From Ereboglobus luteus (GTDB taxonomy: Bacteria > Verrucomicrobiota > Verrucomicrobiia > Opitutales > Opitutaceae), in assembly GCF_003096195.1 (NCBI RefSeq), contig NZ_CP023004.1:3700501-3764500 (forward strand): a stretch of 64,000 nt of DNA. Reading direction: 5' to 3'. Made by a program: the position numbers and the translations under genes. Below are positions 26,174 to 34,876 of the stretch, piece by piece. Position 1 is the stretch's first letter. Every line of letters starts with the position of its first letter. The notes under the pieces were generated by a model, which saw only the letters and a program-made list of their open reading frames with translations, ran no database searches and had not been told where the DNA came from.

Positions 26174-26236
26174 CCGATTTCTCATTTTTAGCGTGCTTCC
26201 CAGTTTTGCACACGATAACTTGAGTTACTTTTTTCC

Positions 26237-27424
26237 ATGAATATCCACGAATACCAAGCAAAAGCCCTTTTTGAAAAGTTCGGCGTCCATGTCCCCAAGG
26301 GCGTCGCCGCCAAATCCGCAGCCGAGTTTGACTCCGCGCTCGCCCAGCTTCCCGAGGGCAAAATCGTCGTCAAATCGCAAATCCACGCCGGCGGACGCGG
26401 CAAGGGCACCTTTACCGACGGCTTCAAGGGCGGCGTAAAACTTTGCCAGTCGCGCGCCGAGGCGAAGGAAATCGCCGGCAAAATGCTTGGCAACACGCTC
26501 GTCACCCTCCAAACCGGCCCCGCCGGGCGCAAGGTGCAGACCGTTTATTTCACCGGCGCCGATTCCATCAAAAAGGAATACTACCTCGCCATCCTCCTCG
26601 ACCGCGCCACCTCGCGCCCCGTCATCGTCGCCTCCACCGAGGGCGGCATGGAAATTGAAAAAGTGGCGCACGAAACGCCCGACAAAATCTTCAAGGTCTT
26701 CATCGATCCCGCCTACGGCCTCGCCGATTACCAAGTGCGCGAACTCTGCTTCAAGCTCGGCTTCAACCCCGCCGAAATGAAAAACGCCTCCAAACTCATC
26801 CGCCAGCTCTACACGATGTTCTGGGAGTGCGACGCCTCGATGGTCGAGATCAACCCCCTCATCAGCACGCCCTCCGACGAGGTTTACCCGCTCGACGCCA
26901 AGGTCTCTTTCGACGACAACGCGCTCTACCGCCACCCCGAGATCACCGCCCTGCGCGACCTCAACGAGGAGGACCCCAAGGAAATCAAGGCCTCCGAGCA
27001 CAACCTCAGCTACATCGCGCTCGACGGCAACATCGCCTGCCTCGTCAACGGCGCCGGCCTCGCCATGAGCACGATGGACATCATCAAGCACTACGGCGGC
27101 AACCCCGCCAACTTCCTCGACGTCGGCGGCGGCGCCTCGAAGGAGCAAGTCATGGCCGCCTTCGAGATCATCCTCACCGACCCGAACGTGAAAGGCATCC
27201 TCGTGAACATCTTCGGCGGCATCATGGACTGCGACGTCATCGCGCACGGCGTGGTCGCCGCGGCGAAGGAGATCGGCCTCACGCTCCCCCTCGTCGTCCG
27301 CCTCGAGGGCAACAACGCCGACGCCGGCAAGGCCACCCTCGCCGCTTCCGGCCTCACTATCACCTCCGGCACCACCATGGCCGACGCCGCCCAAAAGATC
27401 GTCGCCCTCGTATCCGGGAAATAA
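26237..27424 (+). CDS. sucC: Succinyl-CoA synthetase (ADP-forming) beta subunit
   Basis: 395 residues, normal length. It starts MNIHEYQAKALFEKFGVHVP, the ATP-grasp N-terminus. Typical elements are IVVKSQIHAGGRGKGTF, MVEINPLI and NGAGLAMSTMDIIKHYGG. The C-terminal CoA-ligase domain includes FLDVGGGASKEQV, LVNIFGGIMDCDVIA and RLEGNNADAGK. With SucD it converts succinyl-CoA, ADP (or GDP) and phosphate to succinate, CoA and ATP in the TCA cycle. sucD lies about 1 kb downstream, separated by two VOC genes and two repeat elements, an unusual layout. Confidence 0.97.
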   Translation: MNIHEYQAKALFEKFGVHVPKGVAAKSAAEFDSALAQLPEGKIVVKSQIHAGGRGKGTFTDGFKGGVKLCQSRAEAKEIAGKMLGNTLVTLQTGPAGRKVQTVYFTGADSIKKEYYLAILLDRATSRPVIVASTEGGMEIEKVAHETPDKIFKVFIDPAYGLADYQVRELCFKLGFNPAEMKNASKLIRQLYTMFWECDASMVEINPLISTPSDEVYPLDAKVSFDDNALYRHPEITALRDLNEEDPKEIKASEHNLSYIALDGNIACLVNGAGLAMSTMDIIKHYGGNPANFLDVGGGASKEQVMAAFEIILTDPNVKGILVNIFGGIMDCDVIAHGVVAAAKEIGLTLPLVVRLEGNNADAGKATLAASGLTITSGTTMADAAQKIVALVSGK

Positions 27425-27426
27425 CA

Positions 27427-27535
27427 AATGCGGAATGCGGAGTTCGGAACGCGGAATTAAAAAACACCGCGCTCCCTTCTCCGCACCGGAGCAGTGGCTC
27501 CCCCATTCCGCATTCCGCACTCCGAAATCCGCATT
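27427..27535. repeat. Intercistronic heptad inverted repeat B (sucC to VOC gene)
   Basis: The left arm (27427-27458) consists of AATGCGG AATGCGG AGTTCGG AACGCGG AATT, beginning 2 bp after the sucC stop. The right arm (27505-27535) is its reverse complement at 27 of 31 positions and ends 12 bp before the next ATG. The loop contains GGAGC-AGTG-GCTCC, a small hairpin. It has the same architecture as elements at 21269 and 49001. Confidence 0.85.
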
Positions 27536-27547
27536 CAAAAAAACCTT

Positions 27548-27940
27548 ATGCTTAAAATCAAAGACATCGCCTTCACAGCGTATCCCGTGACGGACGTCTC
27601 CCGGGCCCGCGCATTCTACTCCCGGGTTCTCGGCCTCAAGGAAACCATGGCATACGAATTCGGCCCCGGCAAATGGTGGATCGAATACGACATCGGCCAC
27701 GGCACGCTCGCCCTCCACAATATTATGGAACCCGCCCCCGAAGGCAAAGGCGCCAACATCGCCCTCGAAGTCGAGAATCTCGATGACGCGCTCACGCACT
27801 TCAAAACGCTCGGAGTCGCCCCGCACGAGATCAAGCCCGGCACCGTCATCATGGACAGCCCCGCCTGCCGCTTCTTCTTCATCAGCGACCCCGACGGAAA
27901 CAACATCAACATCCACCAATGCAAACATCCCGCGCATTGA
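27548..27940 (+). CDS. VOC family (glyoxalase/dioxygenase fold) protein 1
   Basis: 130 residues from ATG at 27548. It has the VOC betaalphabetabetabeta repeats: IKDIAFTAYPVTDVSRARAF, then YSRVLGLKETMAYEF, GKWWIEYDIGHGTLALHN, and ACRFFFISDPDGNNINIHQC. Metal ligands in this superfamily are His/Glu at strand ends; candidates are visible but the reaction cannot be named. Possible activities include glyoxalase-like, epimerase or resistance functions. Closely related to the next gene, 22 bp downstream, so they arose by tandem duplication. Its place within the sucC-sucD unit suggests a link with acyl-CoA or dicarboxylate metabolism, which is speculative. Confidence 0.88.
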   Translation: MLKIKDIAFTAYPVTDVSRARAFYSRVLGLKETMAYEFGPGKWWIEYDIGHGTLALHNIMEPAPEGKGANIALEVENLDDALTHFKTLGVAPHEIKPGTVIMDSPACRFFFISDPDGNNINIHQCKHPAH

Positions 27941-27962
27941 TCGCGGCACCCTCCTCACAACC

Positions 27963-28349
27963 ATGAGCATCCAAATCTCCGACATCGCCTTCATAGGCAC
28001 ACCCGTCACCGACATGAAAGCGGCCCGCGCCTTTTACGAAGGCGTGCTCGGCCTCGTTCCCTCCCACGTCTTCGAGTGGGACGGCAAATCGTGGATCGAA
28101 TACGACATCGGCCCCGGCAAAAACACACTCGCCATCACCGACAGCGCGCCCGAGTGGAAACCCTCGGCCGCCGGCACCGTGGCCGCGCTTGAAGTCGCCG
28201 ACTTCGACGCCGCCATCGCGCACCTCAAGGCGAACAACGTCACCATCCTCGGCGAGCCCTTCGAAACGCCCGTTTGCCACATGGCGCACATCGCCGATCC
28301 CTCCGGCAACACCATCACCATCCACCACTGCAAAAAAGGACATCACTGA
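27963..28349 (+). CDS. VOC family protein 2 (tandem paralogue)
   Basis: 128 residues from ATG at 27963; a longer open frame upstream runs through the first VOC gene in the wrong frame and is rejected. It mirrors its neighbour: ISDIAFIGTPVTDMKAARAF, YEGVLGLVPSHVFEW, KSWIEYDIGPGKNTLAI, AHIADPSGNTITIHHCK. The shared core (PVTDxxxARAFYxxVLGL, WIEYDIGxG) shows duplication. The FEWDGKSW and ETPVCHM segments differ from copy 1, so ligands may differ. The family is cytoplasmic and usually dimeric, so the two could even form a heterodimer. The function is unknown. Confidence 0.88.
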   Translation: MSIQISDIAFIGTPVTDMKAARAFYEGVLGLVPSHVFEWDGKSWIEYDIGPGKNTLAITDSAPEWKPSAAGTVAALEVADFDAAIAHLKANNVTILGEPFETPVCHMAHIADPSGNTITIHHCKKGHH

Positions 28350-28354
28350 TATTA

Positions 28355-28459
28355 AATGCGGAATTCGGAATACGGGGTGTGGAAATAAAAAACACGCACA
28401 CGAATCCACGCCTCCGCGCACCGCATTTCACCATCCACACTTCACCCTTCACTCTTTCC
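28355..28459. repeat. Intercistronic heptad repeat C (VOC gene to sucD)
   Basis: The left arm (28355-28385) reads AATGCGG AATTCGG AATACGG GGTGTGG AAAT, starting 5 bp after the VOC stop. The right arm (28421-28459), read on the minus strand, is also heptad-periodic (GTGAAGG, GTGAAGT, GTGGATG, GTGAAAT). It ends 4 bp before the sucD ATG. The arms pair less well than in the other elements, so this is probably a decayed or recombined copy. Confidence 0.65.
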
Positions 28460-28463
28460 AAAA

Positions 28464-29387
28464 ATGGCTATCCTCATCAAACCCGACACCAAAATCCTCA
28501 TCCAAGGCATCACCGGCTCCTTCGGCGGAAAACACGCCAAGCTCTCGCTCGACTACGGCACGCAAGTCGTCGCCGGCGTCACCCCCGGCAAAGGCGGGCA
28601 AGTCTTCGAGCACAACGGCCACAAAGTGCCCGTCTTCAACACCGTCGCCGAGGCCGCGGCTAAAACCGGTGCGACTGTCTCCGCGGTGTTCGTGCCGCCG
28701 CCCTTCGCGGCCGACGCCATCCTCGAATGCGCCGACGCCGGGCTCGACCTCGTCGTCGTCATCACCGAAGGCATTCCAATCAAGGACATGGTCCGCGTTA
28801 AACGCGCCATCGCCGGAAAGAAAACCCGCCTCGTCGGCCCCAACTGTCCCGGCCTTGTCTGCCCCGGCCCCGGCGAGCAATCACACGGCGGCTGCCGCAT
28901 CGGCATCGCCCCCGGCTACATCAACAAACAAGGCCACGTCGGCGTCGTCTCCCGCTCGGGCACCCTCACCTACGAGGCGGTTTATCAACTCACCGAAAAA
29001 AACATCGGCCAAAGCACGACCGTCGGCATCGGCGGCGACCCGGTCAACGGCACCTCGCACCTTGATGTCATAAAAATGTTCGCGGCCGATCCCGACACGC
29101 ACGGCATCATCATGATCGGCGAAATCGGCGGCAACGCCGAAGTCGAGGCCGCCCGCTGGATCAAGGCCAACTGCGACAAACCCGTCGCCGGCTTCATCGC
29201 CGGAGCGACCGCGCCCGCCGGACGCCGCATGGGCCACGCCGGCGCGATTGTCGGCGGAGCCGAGGACACCGCCGCGGCCAAGATTGCGGTCTTCAAGGAA
29301 TGCGGCATCGAAGTCGCGGAAACCCCCAGCGACATGGCCGACGCCCTCCTCCGCGCCGCCAAGGTCAAAGGCGTGACACTGAGCTGA
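28464..29387 (+). CDS. sucD: Succinyl-CoA synthetase (ADP-forming) alpha subunit
   Basis: 307 residues. The CoA-binding N-terminal domain has ILIQGITGSFGGKHAKLSLD and VSAVFVPPPFAADAI. The ligase domain has LVGPNCPGLVCPGPGE and the phospho-His loop APAGRRMGHAGAIVGG. It is slightly longer than E. coli SucD (289), mainly at the loop near PGEQSHGGCRIGIAPGY. It pairs with the beta subunit encoded upstream in the same operon. The ATG is only 4 bp from the end of repeat C, with no clear purine-rich ribosome-binding site. Confidence 0.97.
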   Translation: MAILIKPDTKILIQGITGSFGGKHAKLSLDYGTQVVAGVTPGKGGQVFEHNGHKVPVFNTVAEAAAKTGATVSAVFVPPPFAADAILECADAGLDLVVVITEGIPIKDMVRVKRAIAGKKTRLVGPNCPGLVCPGPGEQSHGGCRIGIAPGYINKQGHVGVVSRSGTLTYEAVYQLTEKNIGQSTTVGIGGDPVNGTSHLDVIKMFAADPDTHGIIMIGEIGGNAEVEAARWIKANCDKPVAGFIAGATAPAGRRMGHAGAIVGGAEDTAAAKIAVFKECGIEVAETPSDMADALLRAAKVKGVTLS

Positions 29388-29665
29388 CGCGCGCCGGCTG
29401 CCCAGCCCGTGAGATTGATGCGCACTTCCAGGCTTCGGGTGATCCATATCTTTTTGTTATGTTTTGTGGCTTTGGTTTGTTCACCTTGCCACTTACCATG
29501 AATCGTTTTGGGGCTGAACTTTTCCTTCGCCACCTAATGCGCTCAAAAACACGGGGAGGCTGTCGGTGCCACTTGACCATTGCCACGCTCAAACCATCAT
29601 TGCCATCTTCGTAGGCACCCGCTTTCTCGTTGGATGCGAACTCTGTTAATCCAAGTAACTTTGCC

Positions 29666-32600
29666 ATGAAAAGAAATTCCCGCCCCCATGCATTCGCAAT
29701 CGCCATTATTTTCACTATTCTTGCCGCGCCGCTTTCGCTTGCTCCACTGCGGGCCACAATAGCCACCAGCCTCGACAGTTTCACGGAGTGCGAGCCTCCC
29801 CAATCCATCTATTACCCCCTGCTTGGCTCCGGCACGTTTGTTTCGGAAGCCTATGCCGGCAGCCAGACGGATCAATCCACTGGTGTCATGCGCATGGCTT
29901 TTCGCTATCGCAACGACGCCACCGCACAAGGCACTTGGTGGGACGGCGACGGCAACACTGCGAATACCGACCGCCAGCGATCCGAAGTCAAGGGCCTCGG
30001 TGCAAATCAACGAAACAAAGAAACCTTCGAATACTCCACCACATGGCGTTGCAATCCGGATCTCGTAACCACGGGAAGTTTTTTCCATTTCTTTCAACTT
30101 AAATCAATCGACGGCTCCAACGACGGTCGCGACACCCCGCTCGTCGCCGTGGGAATCGTTGCCACGGGCACCGCCGCCGTGAGCTACAGCTCGGGCAAAA
30201 ACAGCAAACACACCGTCGTGCGCGAATTTCCCTACACGCCCGGCACATGGCAGACCATCACCCTTCGCGTCACCACCTCCGGCTCCGACCAGACCACCGG
30301 CGCCGTGCGAGTCTCTGTCGATGGCGACGCTTTCACCGGCACAAGCGACATCTCCCTCTACCGCGACCAAACCTTCGTCTACCAGCCAAGATGGGGTATT
30401 TATCGAGGCATTTCCTCCACTGCCGCCGACACCGCCCTCGGCGACGCCTACATCGAACACCTCTACCCGACCGCCAATCGTTACTCCGAGAACAGCGCGC
30501 CAAGGATAGTCTCTTTTCGACCCAAGGCTGCGGTAGCTGGCTCCATCCTCAGCATCTATGGCATCGGGTTGAACAAGTCGGCAGTCATCACCATCAACGG
30601 CGTGACGGCACCCGTCGTTCCAGCGGGCAACACCACAGGCTTCTATATCATGGTTCCGGACAACGTGACCGGCGGTCCCGTTGTCGTTCGGACAGACAGC
30701 GGCATTTTCGTCGCCCAAGAACAATTCACACTCAATACAACCACGCCCGCGCCAATCGTGACCGACGTCTCGCCTCTCGACGCAAAAACCAACGATACCA
30801 TTACCATCACCGGCACAAACCTGACCGACGCCACTGCCATCATCGGCGGCGTGATAGCGCAGTCGCGCACCATCCCCAAGGACTCAACACTCACGGTCAC
30901 CGTTCCCGCTGAGGCGACTTCCGGCACGATTGTTGTCTCGACTCCCGGCGGCACCGTCACCGCCACACAAACCCTCAACCTCTCGCCAATCATCACCGAT
31001 GTTTCGCCCACATCCGCGAAAACCAGCCACCCCATCACCATCACCGGCGTAAACCTGACCGGAGCCTCCGTCACCATCGGTGGCGTGAAGGCCAATGTGG
31101 CGAACAACTCCAACACGACGATCCGAGTCACTCTCCCCTACAATGCGATCAGCGGCCCGATTGTTGTCACAACACCCAACGGCTCCGTCACCGCCGCGCA
31201 AACATTCACACTCATTCCCACTCCGTCCGTGAACCGCATCTCGCCGGCGTTCGCGCAAATCGGCGATACCATTACACTCCACGGCACAAACTTGGGCAGC
31301 GTGACCACCGTCACCATCGGCGGCGTTGACGCGCCTGTTATTTTCAACGACGGCACAACCATCAAAACCACCGTCCCCGCCGGAGCGGCCCATAGCAATA
31401 TTGATATCAAAGACTATGACGGCGCACATGTTTTTTGCCCCTCCTCCATCGTCATCATCACCGATGAGCCCTCCATCACCATCGAACCCCACACCGCCCT
31501 CGTCACACTCGCTGGCACACCGGGTGTCAGCGGCACTGACAACGGCCCCGCCTCCAACGCTCTTTTCGCCGCCCCAAATGGACTCGTCACTGACAGAGCC
31601 GGAAATCTCTACATCGCCGATACTGGCAACCACGTCATCCGCCGTCTCGCGCCCGACGGACAAGTCACCACCCTTGCCGGCACTCCCGGTCTCAGCGGTG
31701 CCACTGACGGCCCTGCCGCCAACGCCCTCTTCAACTTTCCTAGGGGCCTCGCCATCTCCCCGGACAACACTACGCTCTACGTCGCCGACCCAGGCAACTT
31801 GACCGCCCGGGCTATCAATCTAACCACCAACCAAGTCATCACCATTGCGAGTATCGAACTCTACCCCTATGGACTCGCCACCGATCCCGCTGGCAACCTC
31901 TACATCTCCGACCTCCTCGGCCCCCCGGCCAGCAGATCCATACCTTTAACATCATAAAAATCGCCGCCAACACGGGTGCCCAAACCACCATCGGCGGCAG
32001 CTCCCGCTTCAAATACTCAATGGGACTTACCGCCAGCCCCGACGGAACCACACTCTACGGCACTGCTCAAAACCTCGGTGCCATCTATGCCATCAACCTG
32101 GCGACCCACGAATTAACACTCGTTGCTGGCGATTTTAACCAATACGGAGCCGCCGACGGCGCGCCCGACGAGGCGCGCTTCGCCAGCCCGGCAGCCCTTG
32201 TCACCGACGCCGCCGGCAACCTCTACGTCACCGATGCCGCCAGCAACCTGATCCGCAAAATTACCGCGGACACCCGCACAGTCACCACCCTCGCCGGTGC
32301 CCCCTGGATTAAAGGCTCACTCGACGGCTCCGGCACGCATGCCCAACTCAATACCCCCGCTGGCATCACAATCTCCGACACCGGCGACATCTACGTAGCC
32401 GACACCAACAACCACACCATTCGAGTCCTCCAGATCGGCCCCGCCATCATCACGCAACCCACCAGCCAGACAGTGCACGCCGGCTCCCCCGCAAAGCTCA
32501 CTGTCGTCGCCAGCGGCGCACCCACCCCGGCTATCAATGGTTCCGCGACGGCACCGCCATCACCAGTGCGACCACTGCCACCTACAACATCCCCAAAACC

Positions 32601-32807
32601 ACCACCGCCAACACCGGCACCTACACCGTAGTCCTCACGAATATCATGAACACTGTGACAAGCGCCCCCGCAACCCTGACCGTGACCTCGCCGCCCTCCA
32701 CCGGTGACAACAATAGCGGTGGCGGTGGTGGTGGCGCATCAAGCATCTACTGGCTGGCTGCAATAGCCGTGATGCTGGGCCTGCGCTTGCGCCGCTACAC
32801 AAGATAA
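29666..32807 (+). pseudogene. Surface protein with lyase-like N-domain, IPT/TIG, NHL and Ig domains; two 1-bp frameshifts
   Basis: Start at 29666 (signal peptide AFAIAIIFTILAAPLSLAPL); an ATG at 29630 is also in frame. Order: about 20-270, a jelly-roll resembling polysaccharide lyases (RQRSEVKGLG, FHFFQLKSID, RWGIYRGIS); then four IPT/TIG-type repeats (PIVTDVSPLDAKTNDTITIT, PIITDVSPTSAKTSHPITIT); then NHL repeats (NGLVTDRAGNLYIADTGNH). The frame breaks at a C6 run (31921-31926); one extra C would restore it. NHL repeats and an Ig-like domain continue (PTSQTVHAGSPAKLTV) until a second break at the C4 run 32525-32528, again restored by one C. The last frame ends with YQWFRDG, a Gly-rich stretch, a membrane helix (IYWLAAIAVMLGLRL) and RRYTR. 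Sequencing error, recent pseudogene or phase variation are all possible. Confidence 0.75.
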
Positions 32808-32881
32808 CACAAATAATTCTTGTCTGTCGCCGCCGATTACATCGCTTTCGCATTCACACCACCTTTATCATTTTACATCCC

Positions 32882-33775
32882 ATGAACCGACGCCAAGCCC
32901 TCAAAACCATCGCGGCAACCGGCACGCTCGCCGCCCTTTCCCGCATGATGCCCTCCGCCCGGGCCAACTCGGCATCTGAAAACTCAAACCCAAAATCCGA
33001 CATGTCCCCCGCCCTCCGCCACTCCGTCTGCGCATGGTGTTACATCAAAAAAAATCCGCTTCCCGAATTCGCCCCCGCCGCAAAAAACGTCGGCATCGAA
33101 TCCATCGAGCTCCTCAACCCCGACCAATGGCCCGTCGTCCAAAAACACGGCCTCGCGTGTGCCGTCGCCAACGGCCCAAAATCCAGCTCGATCAAGCGCG
33201 GCTTCAACCGGCGCGAACACCACGCCAACCTCGTCCCCGATTTCCTCGCGCGCATCAAGGAATGCGCCGCCGCCGGCATCCCCAACCTCATCTGTTTCTC
33301 CGGCAACCGCGACGGCCAGTCCGACGAGGAGGGCCTCGAAATCTGCGCCGAGGGTCTGAAGAAAATCGTCTCCGCCGCCGAGAAGGCGCGCGTCACGATC
33401 ATCATGGAGCTCCTCAACAGCAAGGTGAACCACAAGGACTACCAATGCGATCACACCGCCTGGGGCGTTGAGCTGGTCAAGCGCGTCGGCTCCGAGCGGT
33501 TCAAGCTCCTCTACGACATCTACCACATGCAAATCATGGAGGGCGACGTGATCCGCAACATCCGCGAAAACGCGCAATACATCGCCCACTACCACACCGC
33601 CGGAAACCCCGGCCGCAACGAGTTCGAGCCAACCGACACGCAAGAACTCAACTACCCCGCCATTATGCGCGCCATCCGCGACACCGGCTACCGCGGCTAC
33701 ATCGGCCAGGAGTTTCTCCCCAAGCGCGATCCGTTAACATCCCTCGCCGCCGCGGTGAAAATTTGCACCGTGTAA
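32882..33775 (+). CDS. Tat-exported TIM-barrel protein, hydroxypyruvate isomerase-like (copy 1)
   Basis: 297 residues. It starts MNRRQALKTIAATGTLAALS, a twin-arginine signal peptide (RRQALK). The rest is an AP-endonuclease-2-type TIM barrel: IESIELLNPDQWPVV, IPNLICFSGNRDGQSDEEG, VTIIMELLNSKVNHKDYQCD, KLLYDIYHMQIMEGDV, YIAHYHTAGNPGRNE, YIGQEFLPKRDP. These match the hydroxypyruvate isomerase (Hyi)/sugar-phosphate isomerase family, whose metal ligands are Glu, Asp, His and Glu. Export as a folded metalloenzyme fits the Tat signal. A paralogue lies at 34877 with the same ending LTSLAAAVKICTV. It probably acts on free keto sugars in the periplasm; the substrate is unknown. Confidence 0.9.
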   Translation: MNRRQALKTIAATGTLAALSRMMPSARANSASENSNPKSDMSPALRHSVCAWCYIKKNPLPEFAPAAKNVGIESIELLNPDQWPVVQKHGLACAVANGPKSSSIKRGFNRREHHANLVPDFLARIKECAAAGIPNLICFSGNRDGQSDEEGLEICAEGLKKIVSAAEKARVTIIMELLNSKVNHKDYQCDHTAWGVELVKRVGSERFKLLYDIYHMQIMEGDVIRNIRENAQYIAHYHTAGNPGRNEFEPTDTQELNYPAIMRAIRDTGYRGYIGQEFLPKRDPLTSLAAAVKICTV

Positions 33776-33845
33776 TAAAAAAACTCCGCGCTCGCGCCCA
33801 TCAATTCTCCATTAATAACCAATAGTTCATTCCACCAAACACATC

Positions 33846-34718
33846 ATGAAAAAAATCCTCATCCTCCTTTGCGCCATGACTCTCGCCGCCGTGCACACAA
33901 ACGCCGCCGAAAAAAACATCGGCCTCCAAATGTATTCCCTTCGCACCGAGATCGCCAAGGACTTCAGCAACATCGACACCATCATCGCCGCCATCGCCAA
34001 GGCCGGCTACAAATACGTCGAAACCGCCAACTACAGCGGCGACGGCAAAATCTACGGCATGGAGCCCGCCGTTTTCGCCGAAAAACTCCGCGCCCACGGC
34101 CTCCACGCGCTCTCCTGCCACGTCCAAAAACGTTTCAAAAAGACGCCCACCCGCGCCGAGCTCGACGAAGCACTCTCGTGGTGGGACAAGTGCATCGCCG
34201 ACCACAAGGCCGCCGGCATGAAATACGTCATCATGCCCTCCATGCCCAGGCTCACCAAGGTCGAGGACATCCAGGCCTTCTGCGAATACCTCAATAAAAT
34301 CGGCGACAAGTGCAACGCCGCCGGACTCAAATTCGGCTACCACAACCACGCCTTCGAATTCGAAACCAAGCTTCCCAACAAGCTCACCAAGTATGAATAC
34401 ATGCTCCAAAACACCGACCCCGGAAAAGTCTTTTTCGAAATGGACGTTTACTGGACGGTCATGGGCCGTTTTTCCCCCGTTGAACTTTTCAAGCAATATC
34501 CGGGTCGCTTCCTCGTCCTGCACATCAAGGACCAAAAGGAACTCGGCCAAAGCGGCATGGTCGGCTTCGAGGCCATATTCAAAAACATCGACGGCTCCGG
34601 CGCCAAATACCTGATTGTGGAAGTTGAAAAATACAACATGCCCCCGATCGAGTCCGTCACCGCCAGCCTCAAATACCTCAACGACGCCCCCTACGTTAAG
34701 GCCGACTACTCGAAGTAA
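33846..34718 (+). CDS. Secreted sugar phosphate isomerase/epimerase-like TIM-barrel protein
   Basis: 290 residues. A Sec-type signal peptide (KKILILLCAMTLAAVHTNA, cut before AEKNI) precedes the barrel. Typical motifs are IGLQMYSLRTEIAKDF, GYKYVETANYSGDGKIYG, KFGYHNHAFEFET, VFFEMDVYWTVMGR, FLVLHIKDQKELGQSG and a final YLIVEVEKYNMPPIES. These give the Glu-Asp-His-Glu metal set of the AP endonuclease 2 barrel superfamily. It differs from its two Tat-signalled neighbours by export route and sequence, but the shared fold and order suggest a single periplasmic sugar pathway. A strong hairpin follows. Confidence 0.88.
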   Translation: MKKILILLCAMTLAAVHTNAAEKNIGLQMYSLRTEIAKDFSNIDTIIAAIAKAGYKYVETANYSGDGKIYGMEPAVFAEKLRAHGLHALSCHVQKRFKKTPTRAELDEALSWWDKCIADHKAAGMKYVIMPSMPRLTKVEDIQAFCEYLNKIGDKCNAAGLKFGYHNHAFEFETKLPNKLTKYEYMLQNTDPGKVFFEMDVYWTVMGRFSPVELFKQYPGRFLVLHIKDQKELGQSGMVGFEAIFKNIDGSGAKYLIVEVEKYNMPPIESVTASLKYLNDAPYVKADYSK

Positions 34719-34730
34719 TTAAAACCCGCA

Positions 34731-34754
34731 CCGGGAACGCCTCGGCGTTCCCGG
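34731..34754 (+). terminator. Hairpin terminator after second TIM-barrel gene
   Basis: CCGGGAACGCC and GGCGTTCCCGG form an 11-bp stem with a 2-nt spacer (TC), 13 bp past the stop. CTTCACGTTTCTTATTT follows, a loosely T-rich tail. This probably separates the first two TIM-barrel genes from the third, which has its own leader. Confidence 0.65.
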
Positions 34755-34831
34755 CTTCACGTTTCTTATTTGCCACAACAAAAACCCACGCGGAACATTT
34801 CCCCGCATCCACCACACACCATCTCCCGCAT

Positions 34832-34870
34832 TTTCAGCCCTTCAGTCCTTCAGCCTTTCAGCCCTTCCCT
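34832..34870. repeat. 8-bp pyrimidine-rich tandem repeat before third TIM-barrel gene
   Basis: CAG recurs at 34835, 34843, 34851 and 34859, giving units CAGCCCTT CAGTCCTT CAGCCTTT CAGCCCTT. The run ends 6 bp before the start codon at 34877. It has no matching inverted arm upstream, unlike the heptad elements, but sits in the same spot relative to the downstream ATG. Confidence 0.7.
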
Positions 34871-34876
34871 TCCACC

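Noticed and set aside
26225-28015. 596-codon minus-strand open frame over sucC and VOC1
   Set aside because: Low-complexity antisense of clearly conserved genes.
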